NCBI GenBank assembly: GCA_964557955.1
Contig: CAZLCS010000008.1
Span: forward strand, 62,001-126,000
Direction of reading: 5' to 3'
Length of the DNA: 64,000 nucleotides
Source of the DNA: JALOOX01 sp964557955
Lineage (GTDB): Bacteria > Desulfobacterota > Syntrophobacteria > Syntrophobacterales > Syntrophobacteraceae
A model generated the notes under the pieces. It did not search any database. It was not told the origin of the DNA and saw nothing but the letters and a program-made list of their open reading frames with translations. Below are positions 16,800 through 25,979 of this stretch, in pieces; the first letter of the stretch is position 1; every line of letters starts with the position of its first letter. The position numbers and the translations under genes were made by a program.

Positions 16800-18368
16800 T
16801 CACTTGCGGATTCCCAGTTTGCGCATCCTGGAATCAAAGGTCGAGCGGTTCACCCCGGCCTCCTGGGCCGCGCGGGTGATGTGCCATTTGTTCCTTTCGA
16901 GCAGATAGAGAACATAGGCCCGTTCCAGTCCCTCCCACGTGTACCCGGCAAATGGCGACTCCCCCATGCCGGCTTTGGTTTCCTGAGCCCTCGGATCGAA
17001 CCCGGGCTCATGTCCGCCAAGCCCATCCGGAACAGGCAGCGCGGCTTCTCCTCCGGCCGTGTCCGAAAAGTGCTGAGCCAGATCCCGAGGCGTGATCCTG
17101 TCCCCGTCGGAGACTATGATGATGTGACGCACAAAGTTCTCAAGCTCCCGGACATTACCTTTCCATGGATACTTCATCAGGTAATCCATGGAGTCCCTGG
17201 CAAAACGCTTGGAGGGGAGCCCCAGCCTGAGCGTTTCCTTTTTCAGATAATGGTCCAGGAGCAGAGGTATGTCATCCACCCGCTCTCGAAGAGGAGGAAT
17301 GTGCAGAGGCAGAACGTTCAAACGGTAAAACAGGTCTTCTCGGAATTGCTCTCGAAGGATGGCCTCGTGCAGATCCTTGTTGGTGGCGGAGATGATGCGA
17401 ACATCCACCTTCCGGGTCTGGGTGCCGCCAAGGGGTTTGATCTCGCTGTTCTGGAGCACCCGGAGCATCCGCGCCTGCAAGTGAAACGGCATGTCTCCAA
17501 TTTCATCCAGGAAGAGCGTCCCCCCGTTGGCGGCCTCAAAAAGCCCTGCCTTGTCCTTGAGGGCGCCGGTAAATGCACCTTTGACGTACCCGAAGAGCTC
17601 GCTCTCCAGAAGAGTTTCAGGAATAGCACTGCAGTTCTGCACCAGAAAAGGCATGTCTTTGCGCGAGCTGTGGCGGTGCAGTTCGCGGGCCACCAGCTCC
17701 TTCCCCGTGCCGCTCTCGCCCGTGATGAGCACCGGGAAATCGGTTCTGGCATAGTCGCGAGCCACTTTCAGCACCCTCAGGAAGGCCTCGCTCTTTCCAA
17801 TGAGGAGGTCCGAAGACCGCATCGCCTCGATGGTTTCCTTGAGCTTCAGGTTCTCCCGCACCTGGTCGGCATGAAGCAGCGAGTTGCTCAATGCTATGGA
17901 GCCAACATCTACAATTTCCTGGAGGGTCTGAAGATAGCTTTTATTGAGGTTGAGACGTCCTCCCCCCGCACTCGTGTCGATGATTTGAACCGCCCCGTAA
18001 ACCGTGCCGTCCCGCAGCAGCAGGGGAAAACAAAGGATGAGAGTGCTCTTGACGTCGAGCTGTTCCTCCAGGTCCTTGTAGTGCCGCTCATCCTCATCGG
18101 GCCGGGCTACCGTCATCTCCCCATTTTCAATAACCCAGCCCACAATGCTCGGCCGGTCTGCCGGAACCGTGATGCCTTTGACCTTCTCACTCTGGTTCCC
18201 GACAGCCTCAACGCAATGGTACCCACCGGGACTCCTGACCCATATGGAGCCCCGTTCAACCTTCTGCAATTCGAGAAGCGCCATGAGAAAATTGCGGTGC
18301 AGCTTCTCGGTATCGAGCTCCTCGGACAATATTTTACGGAAATTGATTGAGGCCCGCCGCATCAGCAT
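16800..18368 (-). CDS. GAF-domain sigma-54 activator with Fis-type HTH
   Basis: A 522-residue enhancer-binding protein. A GAF sensor domain (about 20-165; GSIWVRSPGGYHCVEAVGN, FPLLLRDGTVYGAVQIID) is followed by a linker helix and the AAA+ domain. That domain has Walker A GESGTGKE (217-224), an intact GAFTGA, Walker B LFLDEIGD, and an arginine-finger region. The C-terminal HTH_8 (HITRAAQEAGVNRSTFDSRM) ends the protein. It would activate sigma-54 promoters in response to a small ligand bound by the GAF domain. The downstream Cys-rich gene could be a partner. Targets are not evident. Confidence 0.9.
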   Translation of the reverse strand: MLMRRASINFRKILSEELDTEKLHRNFLMALLELQKVERGSIWVRSPGGYHCVEAVGNQSEKVKGITVPADRPSIVGWVIENGEMTVARPDEDERHYKDLEEQLDVKSTLILCFPLLLRDGTVYGAVQIIDTSAGGGRLNLNKSYLQTLQEIVDVGSIALSNSLLHADQVRENLKLKETIEAMRSSDLLIGKSEAFLRVLKVARDYARTDFPVLITGESGTGKELVARELHRHSSRKDMPFLVQNCSAIPETLLESELFGYVKGAFTGALKDKAGLFEAANGGTLFLDEIGDMPFHLQARMLRVLQNSEIKPLGGTQTRKVDVRIISATNKDLHEAILREQFREDLFYRLNVLPLHIPPLRERVDDIPLLLDHYLKKETLRLGLPSKRFARDSMDYLMKYPWKGNVRELENFVRHIIIVSDGDRITPRDLAQHFSDTAGGEAALPVPDGLGGHEPGFDPRAQETKAGMGESPFAGYTWEGLERAYVLYLLERNKWHITRAAQEAGVNRSTFDSRMRKLGIRK

Positions 18369-18726
18369 GACTCCAGACTAGACCGCGCCCATCCGAAACA
18401 CGCCTCTCCTCCCGGGGCACCACACAACCCGATTCCTCTGAACCCATCGCGTCATGATGCCTCTCGTGCAGCTCGACAGAGGTCTGTCCGGATGACAATC
18501 GATTGAGAACGCTTGGATAATCCTGGAATCCGGTTCTCCGTGGTCTTCATTAATGTAATTCTTGACCGCTGCTCTCGGCTCCCATATTGTCATAAATTGG
18601 ACATTATGGCCACATTTCGTTTTTGCGAGACCTGGATCGTCGCTTTTCGGCCCCCTTCTGCATTCCTTGTGTGAAGATGCAGTCCGAGAGAGAGCGTCAT
18701 CCTCATGAATCGAAATTGGAGGAAGA
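18369..18726. other. Intergenic region between divergent genes
   Basis: About 360 bp between the GAF activator (minus) and the coiled-coil protein (plus). It must hold both promoters, but no convincing -35/-10 pair or GG-N10-GC element was found. A short inverted TGTC/GACA pair lies near 18590-18606. No gene is seen. Confidence 0.4.
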
Positions 18727-19047
18727 TTGAGAGTGGCTAAGGATTCTGATGCAGTCAGGACGGACTTTGTGACGATCGAGCGTGAGCGCTACGAGCAGCT
18801 GTTGATTGAACTGGGCGAGCTCAGAAAACTCAAAGAGATTGTACACGAGTATAAGAGCACGATCCTTGATAAAGACCAGGAGCTGAAGGAAAAGGATCGC
18901 GAGTTGGAGGAGATCAAAGAAATCCTTCTCGAAACCGAATGGAAAGATTATGAACTCGAGCAGACTCAGAAGCGCCTGAAGGAACTGGAGCTTGAATTGA
19001 AAGACCTCAGGACCGGAAAATCATGGTGGAAGAGGCTGACGGGCTGA
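18727..19047 (+). CDS. Small coiled-coil protein
   Basis: A 106-residue, highly charged protein, almost entirely one predicted coiled coil (ELGELRKLKEIVHEYKST, then KDQELKEKDRELEEIKEI and KRLKELELELKDLR), ending in KSWWKRLTG. GGAGG at 18718-18722 can serve the TTG at 18727 (4-base spacing) or the GTG at 18733 (10-base spacing). There is no signal peptide or other domain. It precedes the ferritin-like gene by about 40 bp. The Trp/Lys tail could be a membrane or partner contact; this is a guess. Confidence 0.6.
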   Translation: MRVAKDSDAVRTDFVTIERERYEQLLIELGELRKLKEIVHEYKSTILDKDQELKEKDRELEEIKEILLETEWKDYELEQTQKRLKELELELKDLRTGKSWWKRLTG

Positions 19048-19088
19048 TGCGAAAGACATCCCACGGCCAACCGAGAGAGAGGAGGTTT

Positions 19089-19580
19089 ATGTTTTCTGCG
19101 AGCGAGGTATTCGACATCGCCATTCAGCTTGAGGAGAATGGGGAGAGATTTTACAGGCAGGCAGTGCTGCACGTGACAGATGAAAACCTGCAGAAGCTGC
19201 TGATTTGGCTCGCCGAACAGGAGATGCACCATCGGGAGCTGTTTGTGGAGATGAAGTCCTCCTTCAAACGCGCTCCTGAGGATCGATGGGCCGAGGAGGC
19301 AAGCGGGGCCATTCTGCAAAGCGCCATGGGCGAGCATGGGTTCTCACTGGACGAAGTGGATTTTTCCGCCATCCCGAGCGAAGAGGCTCTGATGAAGGTG
19401 GCTATCGGCTTCGAACAGGATGGAATCATGTTCTATGAACTGATCAGCTCGTTTGTGGCCGATGCGGCAACCCACATGGAAGTGGGTCGGATCATCCAGG
19501 AGGAGAAAGCCCATATTCGGCTCTTCGAGGAGCACCTCAAAAAGCTGGAAACCTGCAAAGCGTCTGCTGATTGCTGCTAG
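19089..19580 (+). CDS. Rubrerythrin/ferritin-like diiron protein
   Basis: A 163-residue four-helix protein. Iron ligands are readable as ENGERFY in helix 1, EMHHRELF (an ExxH) in helix 2, EQDGIMFYEL in helix 3 and EEKAHIRLFEEH (a second ExxH) in helix 4. It lacks the C-terminal rubredoxin CxxC domain of true rubrerythrin; the end (CKASADCC) has three cysteines. It probably reduces peroxide or stores iron in the cytoplasm of an anaerobe. The start at 19089 is chosen for GAGAGGAGG just upstream; the frame is open to 19023, but that part overlaps the preceding gene. Confidence 0.82.
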   Translation: MFSASEVFDIAIQLEENGERFYRQAVLHVTDENLQKLLIWLAEQEMHHRELFVEMKSSFKRAPEDRWAEEASGAILQSAMGEHGFSLDEVDFSAIPSEEALMKVAIGFEQDGIMFYELISSFVADAATHMEVGRIIQEEKAHIRLFEEHLKKLETCKASADCC

Positions 19581-19655
19581 GAGGCCGTGCAAGAACTGTC
19601 TTTTGGGCGGGGATAAGCTCCACACTTACGAAAACCATCTTGACTTCAGACGCAT

Positions 19656-19674
19656 GGGCGGGGAATCCCCGCCC
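19656..19674. terminator. GC-rich hairpin between convergent genes
   Basis: GGGCGGGG and CCCCGCCC form an 8-base stem around AAT. It is followed on the plus strand by GTCTTT and on the minus strand by an AT-poor tail. It could terminate the ferritin-like gene and, less well, the opposing gene. The T run is short. Confidence 0.4.
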
Positions 19675-19802
19675 GTCTTTCGGCAAAACAGGCGAATCTA
19701 TCGTTTTCGGACAGCCTCAGTACAGTTTCACAGAAGAATATGTCCGTTTTCACCTCGTTCATGCCGACAGCCTTTTGGCCGCCATCCAGGGTTCTCTTGT
19801 GG

Positions 19803-19827
19803 ATTCCGGCTTGGAAACTGCCGGAAT
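19803..19827. repeat. REP-like palindrome
   Basis: ATTCCGGC (19803-19810) and GCCGGAAT (19820-19827) form an 8-base stem with a 9-base loop, followed by GACG. The shape resembles the ATTCCGGC...GCCGGAATGACG elements scattered between genes in many proteobacteria. It lies at the 3' end of the PilB/GspE-like gene. Confidence 0.45.
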
Positions 19828-19868
19828 GACGACCCAAGTATTGGACACTCACCTGTGTGGAGATGCAC

Positions 19869-21737
19869 TCAGTACGCTTCACCACCTCCTGCAACTCGGA
19901 ACACCTCCTCCATTCCCGTGAGGCCGGCGCAGATCTTGAGAGCTCCACTGATGTGCAGCGGATGCATTCCCTCTTTGATGGCCTGTTCTCGCAATTTGGC
20001 CAGATCCATTTCCGGGCCGATGAGGCTCCGGATGGAGGGGGTGATCGTGAGGATTTCGTATATCCCGATGCGACCAAGATAACCCGTTTCACGACACTCC
20101 AGGCAGCCGCCATGGACATAAACGGGGTCGGGTGGTGCTATACGCCAGGGGCTGACCAAGGATTTCCACAACTCATCATTATGGGCGCCTTCTTGTTTGC
20201 AGTGCGGGCACAGTGTGCGCACCAGGCGTTGAGCGACCACACCCAGAAGTGTGGCCTTGATGAGATAATGGGGAGCTCCGATGTCCAACAGACGCACCAC
20301 AGCCGACGGGGCATCATTGGTGTGGAGAGTCGAAAATACCAAATGCCCGGTGAGGGCTGCCTGGATGGCCATTTCTGCCGTTTCCAGATCACGGATTTCG
20401 CCGACCATGATGATGTCCGGGTCCTGGCGAAGAAGGGTTCTCAGACCTGTGGCGAAATCAACCCCAATCCCCGACTGCACCTGCATTTGGTTGAATTTGG
20501 GCTCCACCATTTCGATGGGATCCTCTATGGTGCACACATTCACTTCAGGACAGGCCAACTGCTTGAGAGTGGAATAGAGTGTCGTGGTCTTTCCCGATCC
20601 GGTGGGCCCCGTGACCAGGATGATCCCGTGGGGTTTGGAAACCATTCGTTTCCAGCGGCCAAGCTCATGGGGGTTGAGCCCCAGTTCCTCAAAGCTCCTG
20701 ATGGTGACTTCGGGGTCGAAAATGCGCATGACGAGCTTTTCGCCGAAAACCGTCGGCAGCGTGGACAAACGAAGCTCGATTTCAGTACCTGCGGGCGATT
20801 TGGTCTTAACCCGACCGTCCTGGGGGCGCCGTTTTTCGGCAACATCCATGCGCCCCAGCACTTTGAGACGGCTGACGACAGCATTCATGACTACGGTGGG
20901 CAGTTGATAGACGGCATGCAATACCCCGTCGATCCGGAACCTCACGTCGCTCGTTTCCCGTCGAGGCTCCAGGTGAATGTCGCTGGCCCTTTGGTCATAG
21001 GCATATTGCAGGAGCCAGTCCACGATATTCACCACATATCGGTCATTGGCGTCGAGCTTTCCCGCCCTTCCCAGCTCAACCAGCTGCTCCAGGTTGATGG
21101 CGCCGGATAGCTTTCCATTCTCGGTCTTTTGTACGGCTCGCTTCACCGACTCGGTGAGAGTGTAGAACTCCACCAGGTACCGGGATATGTCCGAAGGACT
21201 CGCCAGCACCCGGACAATGGGCCGCCTCAGAATCCGCGTGAGCTCCTCTTCCCAATCCGCCTGAAAGGGTTCGGCTGTTGCTATGACGATGTGGTCGTCG
21301 TGAACTTCAACAGGAAGGATTTTGTGGCGAGCCGCATAGGCGTACGACATCACCCCCGTTACCGCGGTCACATCCACTTTGAGCGGATCCACACGGTGGA
21401 ATGGGATGCCCGTCTTCCTGGAAAGCCAAAGTATGAGCGATTCCAGAGTGATAATGTCGTGGGGAGGATTTGCGCAGTTGAGCCGGCGGTTGGCGATCTG
21501 GATGAACGGGTGTGACTCCTCTCCCGACTTCCTCGAAACGATCTCACTGACGATTTTGCCCGCATCCTGCGGAGAAACGATTCCGTCCGCCACAAGGTCA
21601 CCAAGCACGCCTTTGAGGGTCAGCTTGCGGTGAATGGTGTTTGTCTCAGACAGTTCTGACAGGCAGTGATCTGAAAAGGGCATTTGAGTAGACGTAGGAG
21701 ACTCCTTTCTCGCATACGTGCATTCTTGCGGAATCAA
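19869..21737 (-). CDS. PilB/GspE-type secretion/pilus assembly ATPase (orphan)
   Basis: A hexameric ATPase that would drive type IV pilus extension or type II secretion from the cytoplasmic face. The N-terminal GspE_N-like domain (about 40-210) is followed by the catalytic domain: Walker A GPTGSGKTTT, Asp box TIEDPIE, Walker B MVGEIRDLETAEMA, His box LVFSTLHTNDA, and the tetracysteine zinc site CPHC...CLEC. All key residues are intact. The TTG start at 21737 gives 622 residues; an ATG at 21683 is an alternative, and neither has a well-spaced ribosome site (AAAGGAG lies between them). No pilin, PilC/GspF or secretin gene is nearby, which is unusual. Confidence 0.9.
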   Translation of the reverse strand: MIPQECTYARKESPTSTQMPFSDHCLSELSETNTIHRKLTLKGVLGDLVADGIVSPQDAGKIVSEIVSRKSGEESHPFIQIANRRLNCANPPHDIITLESLILWLSRKTGIPFHRVDPLKVDVTAVTGVMSYAYAARHKILPVEVHDDHIVIATAEPFQADWEEELTRILRRPIVRVLASPSDISRYLVEFYTLTESVKRAVQKTENGKLSGAINLEQLVELGRAGKLDANDRYVVNIVDWLLQYAYDQRASDIHLEPRRETSDVRFRIDGVLHAVYQLPTVVMNAVVSRLKVLGRMDVAEKRRPQDGRVKTKSPAGTEIELRLSTLPTVFGEKLVMRIFDPEVTIRSFEELGLNPHELGRWKRMVSKPHGIILVTGPTGSGKTTTLYSTLKQLACPEVNVCTIEDPIEMVEPKFNQMQVQSGIGVDFATGLRTLLRQDPDIIMVGEIRDLETAEMAIQAALTGHLVFSTLHTNDAPSAVVRLLDIGAPHYLIKATLLGVVAQRLVRTLCPHCKQEGAHNDELWKSLVSPWRIAPPDPVYVHGGCLECRETGYLGRIGIYEILTITPSIRSLIGPEMDLAKLREQAIKEGMHPLHISGALKICAGLTGMEEVFRVAGGGEAY

Positions 21738-21931
21738 TAACTGAAGATCCTTGGCCGATGTTCGACTGCACCCGTCCCTTCCCTGGAACAGCGCAAAGAA
21801 CTTAAGGCACTGGCACCATTAGGAATCGGTATCCGGGAGTTATTCCTTGAATGATACAGTCTTCATCACACAGAAGGGCTGGCACGTGGGGGGGCAGCGG
21901 GACGTGACCGGGGCAGTCCCTGGGGCGGGGG

Positions 21932-23245
21932 TCAATACAGCAGATCGTACTCGGGAATGTCATGCAGGCGGCGCGTGCGCGAAATGAGAGTGTCCGGCAG
22001 ATAGCGTCCCCAAAGCTTGAAAGGGATTTCCATTATGTCGACCTTGGGACTGAAGCCAACGTCAAACAAATAACTGACCAGAAACTCCACGTTGGTTGGT
22101 ATGTATCCTTTGTAAACCTTATTGTCCCGCTGAGCGATGATGCGCTCTTCGTGGATGCTGTCGCCGAGCTCGGATTCCACCATATCGGGCAAGGTGGAGA
22201 GAATAAGCTCCAGCTTCAGATTGGGCTTGGCATCCACCAGGAACGGCTCCAGACCTCGCTTCAGACGTTCTTCAGGGATCCCCCTATGGAGGTACTTGGT
22301 CCAGCTTCCCTGATCTACGAACCTCCTGCAAACATGTTCCCGATCCCAAAGAACATCGATGATCATGCTCTTGGCCTGATAACTCCCCGTATGATTTTCT
22401 TTTTCCTGGATCCGAATCGTTGGATCTCCGTCCAAAATCGTCTCCAGGCGATGCGCCTTCTCCGAATCCGCAATGATCTTGAGTCCCCCAACATCGGAAA
22501 TGTTCAACGCAGCCCGATCGAGCCGTATGCTGCATTCCCTGAAAGCACGGGCGACCTCCTTTTCAGCATCGATGAACTCCTGAATCATCTCCTTTTCGGG
22601 GGTGACGAGTACGTCGAGAGGAATGCCCAGCCTCCACGCGCGCTCCTCGGCCATGTGCCGCGCCACATCCTGCACGGTCTGGAAGATCCAGTTAGCCAGT
22701 TTACGGTTGGCTTTCTCGGCGATCCGCCTCGGTCGTTTGACCCGGTACAGCCCCAACAGCTGGTCTGAACCATCGAGATACAGGATTCCATTAATGGGAG
22801 CTTCACGATAGTAGAAATCAGGGTTCTGCCTGTACTGAGCAAACAGCTCGAGAACCCTGGCGTCTTCGACATGGGCCGCTTTGCAGAGGATATCTCTCAG
22901 TTCGCCTTTGAATTGAATGGGGCGCTTCTGGAACGGCTCCTGATAGATAGTGCTCAAGAAGAGTTCCGATAGAGTTGCAAGGGTCTCCCCAACCACGAAA
23001 CCGTCGCAGATGAGGATCTCCGTCAGCCGGAGCGCATCGTTCGGTTCTGAACGGCCGCAGAACCAGCGGTCCACCATCTCAAACAGCTCCTCGCGATGGA
23101 TGAACGAAGTCAGATACAAAAGCAGCCTCTGGTGATTCAGCAGATTCCAGTAACTCTGCCCCCGGAACCTGTCCGTTGAAGTGATGCGAACCGAAGATTG
23201 AAAGGCGCGTATCCCGCGAAAAGGGGACAGCTTCCACATCCTCAC
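21932..23245 (-). CDS. Unknown protein, weak resemblance to RelA/SpoT nucleotidyltransferases
   Basis: A 437-residue protein without signal peptide or membrane segment. Its middle (about 270-330) reads NISDVGGLKIIADSEKAHRL, then IRIQEKENHTGSYQAKSMII. Spacing and character recall the synthetase core of RelA/SpoT proteins (D-x2-G-x-R/K-I, then K-x-N/Y ... GY/SY-x-A), but conservation is too weak to be sure. The N-terminal part is helical. It lies between the PilB/GspE-like gene and the GNAT gene. It may be a remote (p)ppGpp-type or other nucleotidyltransferase; otherwise unknown. Confidence 0.6.
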   Translation of the reverse strand: MRMWKLSPFRGIRAFQSSVRITSTDRFRGQSYWNLLNHQRLLLYLTSFIHREELFEMVDRWFCGRSEPNDALRLTEILICDGFVVGETLATLSELFLSTIYQEPFQKRPIQFKGELRDILCKAAHVEDARVLELFAQYRQNPDFYYREAPINGILYLDGSDQLLGLYRVKRPRRIAEKANRKLANWIFQTVQDVARHMAEERAWRLGIPLDVLVTPEKEMIQEFIDAEKEVARAFRECSIRLDRAALNISDVGGLKIIADSEKAHRLETILDGDPTIRIQEKENHTGSYQAKSMIIDVLWDREHVCRRFVDQGSWTKYLHRGIPEERLKRGLEPFLVDAKPNLKLELILSTLPDMVESELGDSIHEERIIAQRDNKVYKGYIPTNVEFLVSYLFDVGFSPKVDIMEIPFKLWGRYLPDTLISRTRRLHDIPEYDLLY

Positions 23246-23661
23246 CCCTGGGAAGAAGGGATGCGCGATGCCGGCGCATCATGCCCCTTCCCCCATGCGT
23301 TCGATAATACAATCGGTCCACGCTCTTCTCCACTCAAAAGCTACATAGCCGTTTATTCACTATATAGACTTGCTCATATTCGACATTTAGGTTTTCATTG
23401 AAGAAACTGCAGATGTTTCTTATAGAGCATGCGAAGCTTTCGAGACTTTCCAGACTACTGAGGTTTGATGTGGCCATGGGTGCACAGGGAAGGTTTGGCA
23501 AGTACGGCGATCACAAGCGCAAGAGCGGTCTCAGGAAGAACCGGGTTCTGAAGAGTCGGTTTCAGAAGATTTCCCTGAGAAAAAGCGCTGCAGCGAGCGG
23601 CAAAGGTGAGAAGGCGCCCCGGAGGGGATGAGACGCTGTCCTGAAACTCATGCAGGAGAGT
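23246..23661. other. Intergenic region, no convincing gene
   Basis: About 415 bp between divergent genes. It includes an AT-rich stretch around 23340-23400 that may carry promoters. A 77-codon, very basic open frame (23398-23631, TTG start) has no ribosome site and is not called. Confidence 0.4.
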
Positions 23662-24210
23662 ATGGACCCCAAGAGAAAGAAAGTGCTGGTAACGATTCGC
23701 CAGATGGAGATCGACGATCTGGCGGCCGTATTTCATCTGGGAGAGCGATTGTTCACGGCCCGTGAAGCTCCCAATTTGTACCGCACCTGGGATGAGTATG
23801 AGGTGATCTCTCTCTTCCAGTCGGATTCAGAATTCTGCCTCGTTGCTGAAGAAGAGGACGACATTGTGGGGTTTGCACTGGGAACGACCGTGACCAAAAG
23901 CCATTCCGCCTGGAAGTATGGCTACCTTGTCTGGCTCGGCATCGATCCCCCGTATCATGGGCAGGGGATTGCCTCAAAGCTCTTCCATCGTTTCCGCGAT
24001 CTTATGCTGGCAGACGGCGTGCGCATTCTCCTGGTGGACACGGAGGCAGAAAATCTCCCGGCTCTGCACTTCTTCAGAAAGATGGGATTCGGGAATCCTC
24101 AGGAGCACATCTACCTGGCTCTCAATCTGGACCCCCAGCTCAAACAGATGAAGGAGAAGCGAGTCAATGGAAAGACCCCTTCACGTTACAGGCTCCGAGA
24201 CGACGACTGA
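23662..24210 (+). CDS. GNAT family N-acetyltransferase
   Basis: A 182-residue acetyl-CoA-dependent acetyltransferase. It starts IRQMEIDDLAAVFHLGERLF. The acetyl-CoA loop is GIDPPYHGQGIASKLFHRF (the Q/RxxGxG/A motif), followed by motif B VDTEAENLPALHFFRKMGF. The start at 23662 has GGAG a few bases upstream; the in-frame ATG at 23650 has none. Its 3' end overlaps the M20 peptidase gene by 44 bases, so the two are translationally linked. It may modify the amino group of a compound also handled by the peptidase; the substrate is unknown. Confidence 0.85.
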   Translation: MDPKRKKVLVTIRQMEIDDLAAVFHLGERLFTAREAPNLYRTWDEYEVISLFQSDSEFCLVAEEEDDIVGFALGTTVTKSHSAWKYGYLVWLGIDPPYHGQGIASKLFHRFRDLMLADGVRILLVDTEAENLPALHFFRKMGFGNPQEHIYLALNLDPQLKQMKEKRVNGKTPSRYRLRDDD

Positions 24211-25345
24211 CGCCCGCCCCAGGATCGAGCGAAGGCGACTCCGCCAGCTCCTGCGACGTCTCATCGACATCTACAGCCCCACCGGTAAAGAGGAGGAGAT
24301 CCTCGAGTACCTTCAGGGCTACCTGAAACGCCGCGGATTGCCCGTCATGCTCCAGGCAGTCGACGGCCACCGCTACAACATTCTGGTGATCCCTCCGGAA
24401 CAAGATCTGCGGCTCCTTATGGTCGGTCATGTCGATACGGTGGTGGCCTACGACTTCGAGCATTTGGCTCATTCAGAACAGGACCAGGTCATGGTTGGGC
24501 TCGGCGCTGCGGATATGAAGGGAGGCTGCGCCGCCATGATCGAAGCGTTTATTGCCGCCTGGGAAAGCGGCATCACACGGCTTCCCGTTGCCCTGGCTCT
24601 CGTGGTCGGGGAAGAAGAAGAAGGAGATGGCACAAAACGGCTGCTTCGAGACCTGCACGTTCCCTGGGCGCTCATTGGCGAGCCCACGGGCCTGATGCCC
24701 TGCCTGTCTCACTATGGCTACATTGAGCTCCAAATCGTGACACGAGGAAAACGAATGCACGCATCCCTCGCCAACCGAGGGCTCCATCCCGTCGAGGCGA
24801 TGCTTCAATTGCTGCTCAGGATCTCGCAATACATCCGATCAAAACGATCAGAAGTTGTTTATAATATTCGAGAACTTGAGAGCTCACCGGCAGGGTTTGC
24901 CGTCCCTGAGCGTTGCGAGGCCTGGCTGGATTTCCACCTCCCCCCTTCAGCACCCATCGGCGAGATCACCCTGGATATCGAAGAGCTCATTGCCGCGGAA
25001 CTCCAGAGCAATCCAGCTTTCGACGGCGCCTTTCGCTTTACGACCATACATGCCGGGTACACTCTTCCGGAAAAAGGCCTGATTGTGAAATCCTTGCAAC
25101 GCGTCTTTGCAGAGCGTTCCCTCCCATGGAATCCCCAGGCTTTTCCCAGTCATTCCGATGCCAATCTGTTGTGGGCTGCCGGTGTGAAGCCCATCCTCCT
25201 TGGATGCGGTGAACTCGAAAAGGCACATACCCCCGACGAATCTGTCTCTTTACCCCAAGTCGAGCTTGCTGCCGAGATCTACCTGGATCTTGCGATAGCT
25301 CTTTCCAGGGAATGTCCCTCGGGCCGATGCCCCAATGGATCCTAG
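24167..25345 (+). CDS. M20 family metallopeptidase (ArgE/DapE-like amidohydrolase)
   Basis: A 392-residue, two-zinc amidohydrolase. Zinc and catalytic residues are present: GHVDTV (His and Asp), GLGAADMKGG (bridging Asp), GEEEEGDGT (catalytic and ligand Glu), GEPTGL (Glu ligand), and KAHTPDE (last His). The dimerisation domain lies in the middle (about 195-300). Relatives cleave N-acyl groups from ornithine, succinyl-diaminopimelate or carrier-bound lysine; the substrate here cannot be read off. It overlaps the GNAT gene, so an acetylation/deacylation pair is possible. AGGAG precedes the start. Confidence 0.88.
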   Translation: MERPLHVTGSETTTDARPRIERRRLRQLLRRLIDIYSPTGKEEEILEYLQGYLKRRGLPVMLQAVDGHRYNILVIPPEQDLRLLMVGHVDTVVAYDFEHLAHSEQDQVMVGLGAADMKGGCAAMIEAFIAAWESGITRLPVALALVVGEEEEGDGTKRLLRDLHVPWALIGEPTGLMPCLSHYGYIELQIVTRGKRMHASLANRGLHPVEAMLQLLLRISQYIRSKRSEVVYNIRELESSPAGFAVPERCEAWLDFHLPPSAPIGEITLDIEELIAAELQSNPAFDGAFRFTTIHAGYTLPEKGLIVKSLQRVFAERSLPWNPQAFPSHSDANLLWAAGVKPILLGCGELEKAHTPDESVSLPQVELAAEIYLDLAIALSRECPSGRCPNGS

Positions 25346-25520
25346 ACCCTCAACTTTTCATCCAGCCACGCCCAACGCATGGAAAGATTCCTTCAAACCT
25401 CACCCGCGATTCCGTCATGACCTTCGTGACCGAAGATAGTTGCGTTTCCGAACGTCCTTGCACCTTCACCATCCATCTTCATGCGGGGGTCTTCAGCCCG
25501 CTTTCGGTCAGGCCGCCTCG

Positions 25521-25979
25521 CTACGACACCTCCGTCAGATCACTGTCAGTCTCCAGCCGTTCAAGCATTTCATCGTAAACCGCATCACCGAGAAATGATC
25601 TGAGTCTCCTCTGCTGAGAGCACCTTGCAGCATATTCCTTCCAAAAAGTCCTCGCCTCCCTGGCCATCATTTTGTCCGAGTCACCCAAATCGGATATCCA
25701 GTCCTCCTTGACCCCCACGTAGCCCTCCAGAAGCCTGCAGCTGGCCGCATCCATGGCCAGCATGAAAAGCGCTTCATCAGGGCTGATGGCTCCTCCCTCC
25801 GGACCGATGGACAAGTAGAAATCCACGTGTCCACCGCGTTTGAACAGTCTGCACCGAAAATGTTCCAATGCACCGGGTATTTGCTCATCAATGAGATTCG
25901 GGTTGCACATGACCCGTGACATCCGAATCGAAATCTGTTTCTGAGCCAACCAACTGCCGAGTCTCCTTTGATTCCGCAT
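25521..25979 (-). CDS. Unknown protein
   Basis: A 152-residue protein with no signal, membrane segment or known motif that I recognise. The central part (HVDFYLSIGPEGGAISPDEA, then LFMLAMDAASCRLLEGY) looks like a small folded domain. The C-terminal third is charged and helical. Codon use is like that of the neighbours, which supports a real gene. It is isolated, with 175 bp upstream of the M20 end and a non-coding stretch on the other side. Confidence 0.5.
   Translation of the reverse strand: MRNQRRLGSWLAQKQISIRMSRVMCNPNLIDEQIPGALEHFRCRLFKRGGHVDFYLSIGPEGGAISPDEALFMLAMDAASCRLLEGYVGVKEDWISDLGDSDKMMAREARTFWKEYAARCSQQRRLRSFLGDAVYDEMLERLETDSDLTEVS

Noticed and set aside
18598..18622. TGGCCAC...TTTTTGC as a sigma-54 promoter
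   Set aside because: GG and GC are 15 bases apart instead of 10.
21875..21895. TGGCACG as a sigma-54 -24 box
   Set aside because: There is no GC at the -12 position.
23398..23631. 77-codon basic open frame with TTG start
   Set aside because: No ribosome site, no family resemblance, and composition like non-coding DNA.
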